From Strigamia acuminata (taxonomy: Eukaryota > Arthropoda > Chilopoda > Geophilomorpha > Linotaeniidae): a DNA stretch of 60,000 nucleotides. Location: NCBI GenBank assembly GCA_949358305.1, contig OX442321.1, forward strand, positions 8,521,605 to 8,581,604, written 5' to 3'. This document shows, one piece after another, positions 31,901 through 46,900 of this stretch. The notes beneath the pieces are model-generated. The model was not told the origin of the DNA and ran no database searches. It was given only the letters and a program-made list of their open reading frames with translations. Numbering within the stretch: the first letter of the stretch is position 1; every line of letters begins with the position of its first letter. A program made the position numbers and the translations under genes.

Positions 31901-34900
31901 TTTTACACACAAAAATGCATTTTTAGATGCATTGGTCACTGTTTACTGACTTAAATGCACTTTCTGCACGTAAAAATCGACTTCTTCAGTGCACAAATGC
32001 ATTTTTTATGTGAAATTGCAATAAAATGTTTTTGTTTAGCATGTTGGTATACTGTTGTGGTGCATTTGATTCGTGTAGTTATTGTGTCACATGGCAATAA
32101 GCTAATTCCGTAAGATCTGTCAAGGCTTATGGTGTAACTAGATGTGCAAAGAATATCGTCTAGATTGTATACAGATGAATTCCGTGCTGCGGTTTTTTGT
32201 ATAGTAATGGCCGACAGTAAAGAATGGAATAGAAAAGCAATAGGTTAAAACGCCAGGGAACGGATATTTGTGAATAATGCAAAGGTGAAACGACACGTGA
32301 TTTTTGACTCAAGGACAATGTGTTCTTCGAGTAGTGTGTTAGCATCTCCATCAAAGCAAGCAAGCATGACGAATAAGAGATTTTGAGAAATGTCGCGCTT
32401 GAGAGAATCGAGCCATTTTAACTCGACAAAATGTTAGTTTGTACATAACAAGTCTGTAGCGCTCTCTATTTGAATATAAGTCAATTAAAATGTTTAATCT
32501 TATTTTTTTTTTAAATAAATTCTAAACTTGTCGTCACGTGATGGAATTTCTAGTTTGGATTTTTCCAACAAACCGCGAGACATGTCCCCGCAGTAATAAA
32601 ACATTTTCCCCATCTTAAACTCAAAAGTAAAGTTAAAAAAAAAAAAAAAAATGGGTACATAAATTCTCCCCCACGATAATCTCCGTGAATGTTGGTGTGA
32701 AATGAATCTGTTAAGTTATATTATAATCTATGGTTACAATTTGGGTTCTAAGACGGCGAATAAATCTTCGCGGGTTTGCACGGGCTAGTTAATGTGAGCC
32801 GAAGCTGACAATACATTTTGCTCTGATATTCACCATTATGGTATTGGAGGCTTTGTAATGAATGCGGCGCTGATGCAGCTAGGCCTTGGTAATTAACGCT
32901 GTTCATTAATCACTTTAAAGATTTTTCTCCTTTCCTTTTCCTTTTCCTCTTATCGTCTCTGCCGCACCTCCCCGTGTTGCGCTTGTTGTGGAACACTTCC
33001 GATTTGCATGGCAACTCTGACCCTGCATTTGCTTCCAGATTGGTCTCACCCGATTGGCGACTTAATTAGGCTCTTATCGTGTCGGTCTGTGTACATTTAC
33101 ACTGAATTTAATTAATAAAAAAAAATAAAATTTATCTTACGAGTCAATACGTGGTCTCGTCTTTCTTTTGCTCGTGAGGGTTGGTGATATCAAATCACGT
33201 GGCCGTAGTGGCGGTGACAGAAAAATCGAATTAGCAATTGGTTTCAACGTTTTTTTTTTTTTTTTTTTTTTTTTGTTTTTTTTTTTTTTTTTTAAACTCG
33301 GGACAAGTTTTCCTCTGCTGTATTGTTTGGCTCAGTTCCCTGCATGGGGAGAAAAAACTGCGCCTGTCGTTTGCTTACCCAGCATGGCACAGTCTCGTTT
33401 CATCTGTTTGGCAGTCAAGTATAGTGATGGAGACAAAGGGATTGGCACAAGAATGAGACAGTTTCTTCTTTCTATACATGCGGAATATTAAAAAGAGAAA
33501 TTGGAATTGCGTGGCGTGGGTTGGAAGATTTTTAGTGGACACTTTAAGACTTGGAAAGTAAAGAAAATAAATTTCTAGGACGTGTGTTGGTGATGATGCA
33601 CTTAGTGTGTAGTTGAATCGAATGAAACGTGTATGTAAAGTGTGTAGTTGAATTTGCAGTTTGAGATGGGTAATTCGATTAGAGACGAGGAATAATTAGA
33701 AATTCTAAAGGGATTGATAAAGGCTTGAACTCGATATACATTAAAGGGATTTAAAAAAAAATTATTTATGAAGTTATGGCTGTTGTGTCCACGGAAGAAG
33801 CGCAAATTTGAGACAATGGTTTGAAGACTATTTTTAACATTTAGTAAATCCGAAAATGTCAACATTAAAAATTTATATGAGAGATGAAAAGCCAAATGCG
33901 GAAGATTGATCCGTTACGCGTTCTCTTGGATGAGTAAAACCGATTGTTTGCAATGGTGAAGAATTCGTGTGTTGTGTTTGCTTGCTGTCACATTAGGTCA
34001 ACATTTTGACTTAAAAAAATGAAAGGAAAGGAAAACATGGAACAATAAAATGATGGAGATTTGTCAATTTATTGCTGCGTCAATTTATTTTGGCGTGTTT
34101 GATCACCCGTATAGGTTTAAAGATTATGTGTAGTGCAGGTTGTATAAGCTTCACCATCTTGTGATAACAATTTGCTTGCATTATCCTGCAGGAAATGCTT
34201 GTGGAGTTATGATCATCTGCTTGTTTGTTCAGCTTATTCTACCACGCGGAATCTCATTGATTAATGTGCATTTTCTGACCTGTGAAGGCGATTTTTTCCT
34301 CCTGCCTTTTGTATTATCATTAATTAATATTGCCATTTGTCACTTAAGATTGTTAATTAAAATTATTCTGTGTTGCTTTCAACTCAACCATTTTCATCAT
34401 TGTATGCGTCCCTTGGCTGTGTTTGCCCTATTAAAATCCGACGCCATTAATCACGTCACGTGTAAATGCAGGAGCCCCGGTTCTCTCTAACGGTACAAAG
34501 TGGCAGAAGAAGGGAAAAAAAAGAGATAAAATTTGAACAGTAACTGGAAAATGGGTTAGAAAAAATAAGAAGGAAGATGTGTAGGTTGAGCGTAATAATA
34601 ATAAAAAAAAATAAATAAAAAAATAAAAAAAAAAAGTTGACCCTATGCCAAAATCAATTCTGTGGGCAAATGAAGAGACGAAAAAATCTCAAAAGCTGCA
34701 TCGTTTTGCTTCCTCTCTTGGGAGTCCCTTTATTTCTATTTTTTTCGCCTAAAAATTGTCGTGCAGTTAGAAATTCCAATAACCAAGGGGGATTTCATCT
34801 TTTTGAAATATTTAATTTAAAATTGCCATTTCACTGGAACAAGTTGTAGCGTTTTTTTTATTGTCTCGTTGTCATTTTCACTCGAATTCGGCTCGTTTAT

Positions 34901-37900
34901 CATCGATCTCGTAATCCCTCATTAGGAGTTATATATTTTTTGTTTCACACACCTGATTCTCGAGGTTTGCACCAGGTGTTGGCTTAATTAGGATAGGACT
35001 TTGAAGCTTCTCCGTACAGTGTGTAATTCCCTTCGGATTTGTCCCCTTGACATTTTTTTTTTGATGGGAAGGAGTTCTTGGAGGGAAAGTCCATAAATTT
35101 CATTTAAAGGTTCCATTGACGCCAAATAGATCCGTCGAGGGAACCACATTGACTTAAACTCATTGATTTGGCTGAATTGGTTTTTTCTTTGAAGGAAAGA
35201 AAAGAAAAGAAATAGACACTAATCGCAAGTACGTCGGAAATAAGGATGAGAAATTGGACGGATTGAGCAGTGATATGAAAACGAGGCTCTTTTCAATTTA
35301 CAGCCACGAATTTTAAGCAGTAAATGTGTAATTAGGAATAAATCACAATAGGGTAAACAGACGAATCAAGATGGCGCCCTGAAAACGTCCTTCAATTCTG
35401 CTGTCGAAAACTAAATTTTAAGGCGGTGCAGCGAAGAATCTTACACATTCCCGTGAGGGATGTAATGAAAGATGTACTATGTTGCTATAGAAACGGTATC
35501 GTTGAAAGAAAAAAAAGGCAAAAATGTGCGATTAAAGAACGCTTTCCAGTCCACGTGTTTTTCGCAATAAAGACGTTATTAAATATAGCGAATTATCAGC
35601 GTTAAATTTAGTTGTGGGTGCGGAGTGTGTGATGTGATTGTGAAGCAGTTGTTTGGAAAATACCTGCAGACAGGGATGAAGATTAGAGACGGAAGTTAAG
35701 CTTTAAATGAGGTTTGGTTCGATTTGGTGTGAAGATGGGAGTTTGAAGGGAATTTCCGGGATTGGGCTGAAACGGCAACTTCCCTCTTGCCTCTTTCTTC
35801 CCTCGTGCTTCTTCTTCTTCCCTCTTGCCACGGACGTTTCGTTTTTTATTCTTCCTGTGAGCGCCTTTTGTCAAATTCTTTGGAGTGCTTTGTGGGAGAA
35901 TTGGGAAAAGCATGTTAAAATTGTCAGAGTCTATTTTCGGATGTGTTGATGTATACAAGTGGGAGCAACTGACGCCACAAACTAATCAGTTGTACTTGGA
36001 ATGTGAGTCAAGTGTGGATTAGGAAACAAACTTGGGAGGCAATTTGGCAAGAAAGGGAGCCATTGATGTAATCTTCCTTTAAGCTCGCAAGTTTACATTT
36101 GTACACAACAACCACAATGCTTTCGATGGAATAATAAGTGGCTGTATCTATTTTTTTTTATATTTATCTTTGAAACAAAACAGAATTTTGTGTAGTTTTA
36201 AGAGTTCAGAAATGGTTTGAAGATAAATGTAGTATTTAACTTTGTCACGGGGTGTGTGGAGCCGTGAAATCTGATGACTGTAAAATTAGACGAGTGCTTT
36301 GGGTGAGGAAAAATGATAATAAGCGAGTCGTGTTTTAGTTTGGCCTGTGCTCGTCGGTCATTATTGGGAAGAAAAGTCAGAGTCAGCAATCACTACTTAC
36401 ACGAGGTCGATCAAATTGATTTTATTTTTCAAATTAAATTTTTTTTTTTAAACTTTTTTTTTTTTTTTTTTTCTTTTTTTACATTCAAATCAAAGTTTTC
36501 GCTGATCCGATTTTCAATAATCCATTTGAAAGGTTCGTTTTCTTAATTTTTTCCATCGATTTTTCGTCCTTCATTTTGGATTTCCAACAGATCGATGTCA
36601 TGTTTTGTGCTGTCTTTGCAAATTAAATTCCAAAATGGCTTCATGGCCATAAATTAATTGATTATCAGTAAAAAGAAGAGAGTTTCTTGGTGTAATCATA
36701 AATAATTTTGGACGCAAACTTTGAAGGAGAAGAAAAAAATGTAGCGCAGACGCAACCACAGGAGAAGTGCATCAACACAGTCCAGATACACGCAAGTTGT
36801 GATCACGTTTTAATGAAATGCACATTAGCGAAATTTAACTCATCTTTTTTCACTTCACACTTGGCCGAGTCACTGAAGCAGAGCCTCTGGTCTTGAAATG
36901 TTCTTTCCTCTTTATCTTCCTCCGCATGACTGAAAGTTTTTCAGCTTGGTCGATCCTGACTGTGGCAGACTGAGACACTCACTCCACTTCACCTCTTTAA
37001 TCTTACGTGAGCGAGTTAGGACACAAAAAAATCGCCACTCTAATTACGGATTGCTCGAAATTTTCTATATTTTTTCTATTATCATTCATTCCATCCAAAC
37101 TCCCGACTTGTAAACAACGGTTTAGCATGACCACGCCCAAACAGCTACTCGTTTATTCAACCATCAATCAGTGTGACGGGAATGTTGTAGTGTGTAGCCA
37201 AAATGAGGAATTTTTTTTTATTTTTAAATTTTATCTCTTGAGAATACATTCTTGGTCGTCTTTTGACAGAGGAATGTGTGGGCAAACGCGCTGATTGAAG
37301 GCAGGTGTGAGCGTTCCCACTAGTATCTACTCATTGGCGTGCAAAGTGCACTTCTTAAATGAAGTTTACTACTCTTTCTTGAATTTTTATTTTCTCCAAT
37401 TCTCAAGGAAATAAATAACAGACGCCGGAAAATGGTTGATTGAATGAAAGTTGGCATTTCTGTCACGTGAGTTAATTAAATTCTTAGGATAAGTTAAAGT
37501 TGTAATGAAGTGAAACTTGGCCATGCATTAATTGGTCCGTGAGAGAGAGAGAGAAAGAGGGAGAGAGGCAGCTTTGATTGCTGAACACGCTTGTCTTTCG
37601 CCTCTTCTTTTCTCCTGTATAACAGTTTCTTAATTATGCTTCAAATATTAGGCTTGGGAAATGCTCGCGTCTCGTCAAGCGACGCGTGCATATCACCTTC
37701 CGTCCTGCTCGAAATAATCGGCGCTAAAAGCTTTGCACAAAAGCCACCCCTCGTTATCCTAGGCGGAGCTTTCTTCTCAACGTATTGATTTTTAAATGAG
37801 TGACGGACAGCGACTCGTATTCAAGTACTACGTGAACCACGTGTTTTTAATACCGGTTAACAGAGCCAGACTGGGTCACGTAGCATTTTTTAAGGAATGA

Positions 37901-40900
37901 TACATTTAAAAAAAAAATACGAGCCGGGGGCAAAGCTCTTCAAATGTTTAAAGATGCTTTTCTCGTTTATTTTTTTCAATTTAATAGATTTTAAATATAA
38001 AAAATGAGGTGGGAAGAATTTCCATTTAGAGATATTAAATTTGATAATTTTTATTTTTTTGCAAGGATGTGTCTATACATGATTGTGCAGGAGTGAGTGA
38101 CATGTACAAGGAGTGGTACTAGCATATATGAGTTGGGATCACGGCCTCCGTGACAGCTGTCAAAGCTCGCGAACCCTGTGGACTGAGATTAAATTGAAAA
38201 GCGGCAGAGAAATTGCGAAAGAAAGACACAGAAGCGTCGTGCTAAAATGTTTAGCCACGAATTGGTGTATGAAAACTTAATTGTCTTCCGGCTTTTATTT
38301 TATAGGCGATGACAATTTGATAATGTTCAGGCGTCATGTCGAACATGAAATGGGCGGCCCAACACCAGTTGTATAATATTTCTCGGCGGGTTACTGCAGT
38401 GGCAAATGACAGAAAAGACATAGGATCACGCATTAAGCGATAGCAACAAGGAGAAATAAAAAGTGGCAGTGGTTTTTTCTCGGAAAAATTGTTATGCGAT
38501 TGATAAGTGTTGCTAAAGAGCCGAGCAATGAAGAAACCTTGCAGCGGCATTTCATTTGAAGATGATGAAATTTAATCCAAAGTGGTGGCATAGAGTCAGA
38601 GTTGGTCAATAAATAAAATGGTTGCGGAGACACGTGTTGCGAGGCTGGGTCTTAGACTCTCGCTTTTTTCTTGGCAGGGGATCAGTGTTTAAAAACAAAA
38701 CGAGGATTCTTTCTCGAGGGTCTTTTGTTGCCAAGAGTTTGGCTAAGTAGTGCGGGGGATTGTAACCGAGTCCATATTCCCACTGGCGCGTTGCAGTTGG
38801 CGGCTCTCCAGCGGAGAAGTGAAAGTGACATTGCCTCATTGCCACCTACAACATTCAATAATCAATCAAGGGCTAATGCTTTTCATAGGGTGTTGTTGCA
38901 AATGCTGTGTTTAACTCTTAGTAAAAGCACTCATTTACATGTGTTGTTGTTTGTTCATGCTTCTTTTTATTTTCTTTTTTTGATTCTGCCAATAACGGCA
39001 TTGGGAATCAATTTAATCCTTCTTAACCTCCCAATTAATTGCTGCCGATTCAATAGTCGCTTTGCTTTGCTTGATTTGATAGAATTTTATGGAGAAAAAA
39101 ATGACGTTTTGGGAAATTGTTAATTGTTAATTGTTAGTTTGACAAAGTGAAAAAATTGTGATTTTTTATTTTAGATTGTCCACCGATTCTGGGATGTCTT
39201 TTCTTTTCTTTGTTTAAACACTCAACCGGTTCGATGACCAGGTCTAGATGGGAGTTTGCTCATAATTCTATTTATTATAATATAACGGTTGACGCCTGAC
39301 GGAAACGAATGTTCTCATTTATTTTTATTTTTACTTTTATTTTTATTTTTATTTTTTTAATGAAGAAACTCGTGCTTGCCAGCAGCCTATTTCATCTTGT
39401 TCTGCATCTCATCTAGGCGTTGCTTTAGAGATGAGTTTGGAGATGATTATATCACGTGGAAGACGCAGCACGCAATTACTCTACAAAGAGTGACTGGGTG
39501 CATGCAAGATGCATTGTTTACTAGAGTTAAATTGGACCTGTTCGTCGCTCTCATGCAAGGGATGAATCCTGCAATGTATTGATTTATTGGACGGACTGAT
39601 ATTTCGCTGTTTGACCCGTTGGCTGCATTGGTAGTGAGTGACCTCTTGAGAAAATGAGGTTATTATTATTAGTTGATTAGGCCTTAGAGAATCAAAGTGT
39701 TTAGATAATCAGTAGCAACATCGCGAGTCTTTATGTTATCTCTAATTTTGATTATTGCCTCGAGAGTTTATTTGAGTGATTATATCGATAATAATCGGGA
39801 AAAAAGGGGGAAATGTATTCGTGCAGTAGTGGTGATGGGAGCTACAAGTGTCTGTTGCTAGCTGTCAGGGAATTAGTGATTGCTGAAGAATTTATTGATG
39901 CCGTTTTGTGATTTTACGACAATTTTATTGCGTAATGATGTAGCTTAATAAAGTTTAAATAAAATTCAAAAACAACCGAAATTGGTTAGTCGATAATCTC
40001 CCTGAGGGTGTAAAATGACTCTCATTGGTCTATTTTTAAACGATATTCATTCGTGATTGGTTGATGCGCAGTCGAGTGGAATAATCTGAAGCTTTTTTGC
40101 GTGTTCTGGGCATTTTGGTTATCGGGAATGGGGGGAAAAGGGGTTTTTCACCCTTTTCCCTTTTCGATCTAATTACGGTTTTCGTGCTAACTGCTAAGGC
40201 ATTTATTACCAGTTCACTTAAAATTAGATTTCAATTTATTCGAGTGTTAACTTACGTAAGCACGTGTCTCACTTGAAGGCATTTCAAGATGACAACGCGC
40301 AAAGTGAAATGAAATTAATTTAAGGTCGTGGTAAGGACCTTGTAACCATTACTTTATGGACGGGTTTGTGGCTTTTCTCCAAATCCTTTTCTCTCTCTTA
40401 AGGGTCAAGCGAGAGTTTTATTATTACAAGCTTAAATTGTCGGAGATTTATTGGCATATGCAATTGCAGAGAAAAATTGAGAAATTTTTTTGACTTTTTT
40501 ATTGAAATTATTGGGAGATTTAGAATTTTTTATTGATAAAATTGAGAAATTTGGGGGTTAATTTTGAAAAAATTAATGAATTTTGGGTTTACTTTGAAAA
40601 ATTGGGAAATTTTGGGTTTTTTTCTTTGAAAAAATTGAGAAATCTCGAAATTCGAAGCCAATTGAATCGAATTTCATTGTCTCTTTCAGACATTTTATAA
40701 AACAGGAAGTTATTTTATTTTATTTTATCTTTTGATGGCTTTTATAAGTCGCTATGTACATTACTCCAGTCGTTTTCAGACCTCTTGTGACCGTGAGGGC
40801 AAACGACTTGAGCAGCTGGAATTTGCAATAAAGTTGCTCTGATACACTTGACACGTTTCTGCTTCCTCGCCGTTTGAGTTCAGACGAATGTTGGAATAAT

Positions 40901-40938
40901 AAAGCAAAGAAAAAGGTTAAAACTGCGATTTACAGAAA

Positions 40939-40969
<31 letters not shown>

Positions 40970-43900
40970 CGCTCGCCAATCTGCCATAACCTCACACTCC
41001 CAAAAAAAAATTCAACATTTTGGTAAATTTAATTCCTCTTTGATCGAACCAAACCATACAGCACGGTACAGCGTGTCGGTGGTGTTTATTCCAGTTATGG
41101 CGGGTTGTTGGTCGCTTTGTTCGCTTTATCGATAATCCATGTCAAGTTGTGTGACTCAAGTCGACGGAGAGGAGAAAGCGCTGCAGTCAGGTCAGATACA
41201 ACTGGAGGAAAACACTGATAACCTTGAGCCGTGCAGTAAACAATTGGTGAAACTCGCGCTTTTTATCTGCGAAAGTTTGCGGTTTTTTTATTTTTTATTT
41301 TTTCAAAAAACCCACTGATTGCCGTCACTCGTGTTTGTTTTAAAACACATTTGTTTTTCACTGTTTGTCACGTGTGGGAAGGAAAAACTTTGCCGCGACG
41401 GAGAGAGCAACTTGTAAATATTGATCAGGAGACCAGCTCCATTTAAACATTGAAGGGAGAATGTTGTTTGGGTTTAAGACACTATTCCTTCCCCCTTTTT
41501 CTTGTGCCCATCTCCCACGTTTTCTTTTCCTAGCTCTTCGCTTACTTCCTCCAGGGATCGATTTGTGGAATGTGGAGTCTCCGGAAACGACCGGGTGACA
41601 TCTGGTGGTGAGAAAATGAAGCTCTAGTATTTTGACCTTGTTGATGGCTGCAATCAGCAAAATAAATGAATTGAAAGTTTGAGTTTCGAGGTGAATACAC
41701 GGGTGATAAAACTTTAGAAAGGGGGAAGAAAAACGGCCAATATAAAATGTGTTGGGCAATAAAGCAGGCGGCTTTAAAAGACTGCGGTATTTTTTCCTTT
41801 TTTTTTACTAGGTAAAGGTGTATAAGACCGATTTGCTTAATAAAGCACTTTGCCAGCTGGGAAATATTGCGTACAAACAATTTTCAATGGCTCACAATTG
41901 TTTGGCTATAGAAAATGAAAAACACCGCCTTAATTGGTGGACGGGCTTTCCTGCCGGGCCTAATCAATTGTATTCAAGCTATGGATTGCAGTTCGATTTA
42001 AAATATTAAAATACTTCGTAATTAATTTTGTCATGTATTTTAGTCCATTTTACCAGCAATGTTTGACGGTGTTTGTAAATATATAAATATTGGAATGGAA
42101 TATTCTAAGGGGTTGTTGGTATATAGAAATTCAATGGGTCACGTGAATAAGAGAATAGAAATAGAAAATATTTGTCGAAACCGAACAGATCAATAGGAAT
42201 TATCATGAAGATGTTGGCACAAGCCGAGGTCTCCCAATGTGAGTTAAAGGATGAGAAGCGAGAAAGGGAAAAGTGACTGAATTCACAATTGGCGTATCGT
42301 GAGACGGTGTGCGAAGAAGATTGTGCTGCAGCTTCAACGTCTGAGAACCCCGTAGCCGAGTGGCTCTGCAGATTATGTCTCCATTAAAAAAATTAAATTG
42401 AATTTGCTCGTATCTGCCATTTATTTCTCTTTTCTTATTATTATTTTTTTCTTACATATTCGTAGACAAAAATTTAATTAATTTATGACCTAGAATATTT
42501 GAAGGAGAACACTTAATTAGATAAAGAGGCGATAATGGGGATTTTAGGTTTGCCACAAAAATCTGCACAAGGCTTAAGCTTACATATTCTATCATTATTT
42601 TTTCATTGTGTTCAAGGAGGAGCTGAGTGATATGTAGTAGTTGTTTTATGACGAGGATAATCTTGATTGCTTGTGTCATGGGAGTGTTTAGGAAAGTGGA
42701 GATTGCCTTTGGAGATTAAAGCTTCTATTAATTCAAATTGCATGTCTCCTAGTCACCAAGTGTTGAAAAAATAATTTTTAGCGTAGTAATTAATTTTGTT
42801 TAATTTTACAAGAAGAAAAATTTTTTCATTTTTTAAATTTTTTTTTTTGATATTAAAAAAAAAGCAATTTATTTTGTTTCTTTGTTTCATCTTTAAAAAA
42901 TCTTGTCTGTTCTGCCGTCTGTCGCTGCAGTATTGACGCCATTTGACACAACTTACGCTGTCTGCACTCACCCTTGGCATGGCATATCGGCATAACGAAA
43001 CATAGCGAAAAATAGCGGACAGAAAAAATCGTCGGTAATTAATTAGTGTGAATATTGTCTATCTAAAAGTAGTTGTTTTTCTTTCTCGGATTATTGACCC
43101 ACTCGAGATGGTGCAGGGTGGTGAATTGTGAGGACCTGGTGGTGATAAACCTCTTAATGAATCGGCTCTTACACGTCCATCCATTTTGTTTCCTTATCGA
43201 TCTAAACGAAGAGCCAATCATACACATATTTAACAAGGGTTCGACCGACCTTTATGTTGGCTCGGACAGTGGCTGTCTCATCTTTGATTGAAGTAATTCA
43301 CTGAAGCGAACAGTGACACGATACACAAGCGAGAAAAAGTTAAGAGACTTTCCTCTCCTCTCCTCTTCTCTCAGTCTCTGCTCACTGCCTGCCTTTTGCT
43401 GATGTTGGCAATCATCCCAAAAAGGCGCATTTTGTCCTCGTTTACTTGTAACTGTTCCGTAACAAGCCGATACTGGTTCATTAATCAATCGAAGTCTCCA
43501 GGTTGTCGCATTCTACAAGTGGAATAACAACAAACAGGAAACAAGCAATCAATAAATTTACATTTAAACAAGTTTTGAATGTAAAAACACCGTGATAGAT
43601 CTCCTGTTTATTGAACCTTGATGGATCACGTGATTGATTGATTGGATGTTTTCCAAGCAGTGGGAGGGGGAAATAGGAGTAAAATTGCTCAAAGTACCTC
43701 GTGTTAAGATTTGAAAAATGAAGTAAATTGACGGAAAACCGTTTTATCTGTAATAGGTGGGTGACCCCCCAAAGATGTTTGCTTTTCAAGCACACCGAGG
43801 AAAAAAACCAAACATTTGTTGACTTCTTTTCACTTAAAGCGAAGCGAACCATTGAAAAAACACAAAAATAAAGCGAAATTCAATACGAATACACACGTTT

Positions 43901-46900
43901 AAACGATGATGTAATAAAAACAATAATAATTGGCTAAAATTCAGTTTCACGATTGACCAGGTTGGAGTTTGAGTGATTCGGTGCGCGGCTATAAAAATGA
44001 GTCGCGGCCGAGTAACTGTTTGCATTTGAAATGCGCTTCAAACATATACCAGACGAGTTTTAACGAGCTTCTTGCGTTGGATTATGAACTTGCTCTCATA
44101 TTTCATCTACCGTTCATAAAAACTGTCTTTAATGAAAGCAGAGAGAGAGAGAGAGATCAATGAGTGCTTGCTTCATGGAATTGCTAATCAATTTCAATCA
44201 AAGGTACTCTTGTATTTTCTTTAACTCGCTGCGACAGCTCGAGCATCAAAGTAAGTATCGACTGCCATGCTAAGACGGTCCCTTAATGCCGTGTTTTTCT
44301 AATGTCTCGTCTACCTTTAATTGGGTCAAGGACAAATCAATTTCACTCGTGGCGGCTGCAATTTAGGGGCAAATGGTTTGGATCTTGTGCGTTTAAAATA
44401 AAATGCGATGCAATGTTTAAAGATGTTGGATCACGTTTCATTGATTAAAGGGATTGTAATGATGAATCGATGAGAGCAGAATTGGATAATGCTAATCTAA
44501 TTGGTCAATTCGAGTTGGACGAAATAAATTGATTTGACAAGGAGAAAATATGAGACCCATCAGCGTAGATTTTGAAGGGCGATTACGAGCAATTGTTTAC
44601 GTGTGGATTAGTTAGTTTTGTTATGTCTGAATACGGAACAAATAAGGACGAGTGAATTATCCGCATTAACGTGAGTAACAATAGTTTATCAATAATTGGC
44701 GTTTTTACGACTAGCAAAACCCAGTGATATATTTTTTTTTTTACAAATAACGAGAAAAGTAAAGGAAAGAAACTCTAGACTTGTCGAAAATTGAAAATAC
44801 CAGAGTTCTAATTTGACCACTTGAATGGGAAGCTTAAAGGTTCCCATTACAGTGGACCGGGGTATTTTTCACAATTAAACAAATCGTTAAAAAAATGTTT
44901 ATAAGTTCATGGCTTTCGGTATCGATTACCGAGTTTTAATGACTGCTATAATTGTTTCGACTATATATAGTCGCTGTTGCAGAATAAACATTTGGTTTAT
45001 TTTTGCGCTATTCGCTCGATTTTCTTCGTCTCTTTTCTTTTTTTAATATTAAACATTGGGAATGTAAAGAATACTCGCGGGTGTTATTACTTTACGACGC
45101 ATAATCACATGGATTTTCATTGGTTTATTGCGTTGTTTGAAATTTAAAGTTGCTCTTGCCCTCGCCAATCACCAGACGGCAATTTCGAGTGAAATATCTG
45201 CGTACTTGATGGCGACTGATGGACCTGGGAAGTGGAAGGAAAGGAAGGTTAAGGGGGAAGACGGATGCATCAGGGGAAAAAATCTGAGAGATTAAGTGTG
45301 TGATTCATTATTTATATGGGATAAGTTAAAACAGGCGTTAAGCTGAAATCTATCCGGATGTAATATGAGTTTCGCAGGAACAGTTGGGCTCGTGTATACT
45401 CTGCCATCCTTCATTTCTCATTCATTCTTGCACAGATTAAACGCGTGCACACGTTTCTTTTTCCATCTTTTTTTTTCTTTTCTTCTTTCTGCGACTGTTT
45501 GTAAGGACTTTAAAAAAGAAATCGATTTGAGCTTTTTTTAAGCTGGTGGAAAGTCTATTTTCTTGTCACGAATTTTTTTTTTTCCATTTTTTTTTTTATT
45601 TTTTATTATCGCATTTTGAAATAAATGTTAATTTGAATTAATGTGAATTTTATTTTTCGATCCACGAATGAATATTTATGAGAAAATGGATTTAATATCA
45701 TTTTTAAAAAATATAAAAATTAAAAAAAAAATATTTAATTAACTTTAAAATGACATGAGGAATCTTGAAAAGGAGATTGAATTTTTGTTTAATTATTTTT
45801 TTTTTTTTACATTTTTTTAAATTTTGATCAATTTGTTTAATAATTTATTTCAACTGTAAAAGTGTCTAGGAAAATAATAGACTATTTGTCTGTCAGTTTG
45901 CTTGCGCTGGACAATATTGATTTCTTTTTTCCCCCTTGATGTGTTGTGTCAAGGTATGAGCAAAACGACAAGGACAGAGAATGAAAGATCAAAAGGGCAC
46001 ATTATTTTACCTTGTCAAAAGAAAGATTTTCATTAATTTCATTTCTCTCCAAGCAATATTGAAAAGAATTGGCTCGCTGTACAATGTACATTCGAAACGC
46101 GAAATAGAAAAGTAAACACAATTAGAAAAGAAATGACAAGTAGAAATTAGCAAATTTGAACTTGTTTCACTATACAGTAGTGGGAGGAGGAAAAAATCGT
46201 TATTTTATGAATGCGAATCTGTGGTTAGACAGAAAGCAGTCATCGAGACCCCTCAAATTGGCCCCTTGGATCGGATCTCGATACGCTCGGTGATGTCGCA
46301 AGGTGGCGATTTCCTCCGAACGTAATTTGTACACGCGGCAGTTATGCTTGGGTTTCGCAATCACGAAGTTGCCGGTAATTTACGAATGAATAATAAATAA
46401 TGTATACGTGGATTAGTGGCTAATTTAATTTAATAATCTACGAGTTAAATTTGTTTGTATAGCATGTTATAAGCTCGCAGATTTCCAGTTGTTTCCTTAA
46501 AGTCGGAGCTGAACAGAAATGTGCTGATTTTACAAGCCTGCGTGGGAGGAGGAATGGAGGATCCTTTTATGTATTGATTAGTTTGTGAAATGACAGTGTT
46601 AAAAAAATACAAGCAAGATGTTGTGCCAATGCCTCAAAGGCAATTGGCGAGACTCGATTTGTGGATAAGAGAAGCCAAAACCCCGAGACTTAGAAAGGAG
46701 CAAGCAATCTTACATTAGTATTCGGCAGCTGTGTGGGTATTGGTGGGCTTATCTGAAAATGATTTTGCTGTTGTTGAAATATTGATGATGCCTTGTACCG
46801 GGAGGGATGGGAAATTTTTGTTCATTTTTTTAAATTTTTTTTTAATTATTTTTTTTTTATTAAGACAAAACGGTTTGGTTAGTTGTTAATTATTGCTTTT

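Noticed and set aside
38671-39123. Open frame of about 150 codons in the NALF intron
   Set aside because: It lacks an ATG at its start, contains long Leu/Phe-rich runs typical of T-rich DNA, and has no family match.
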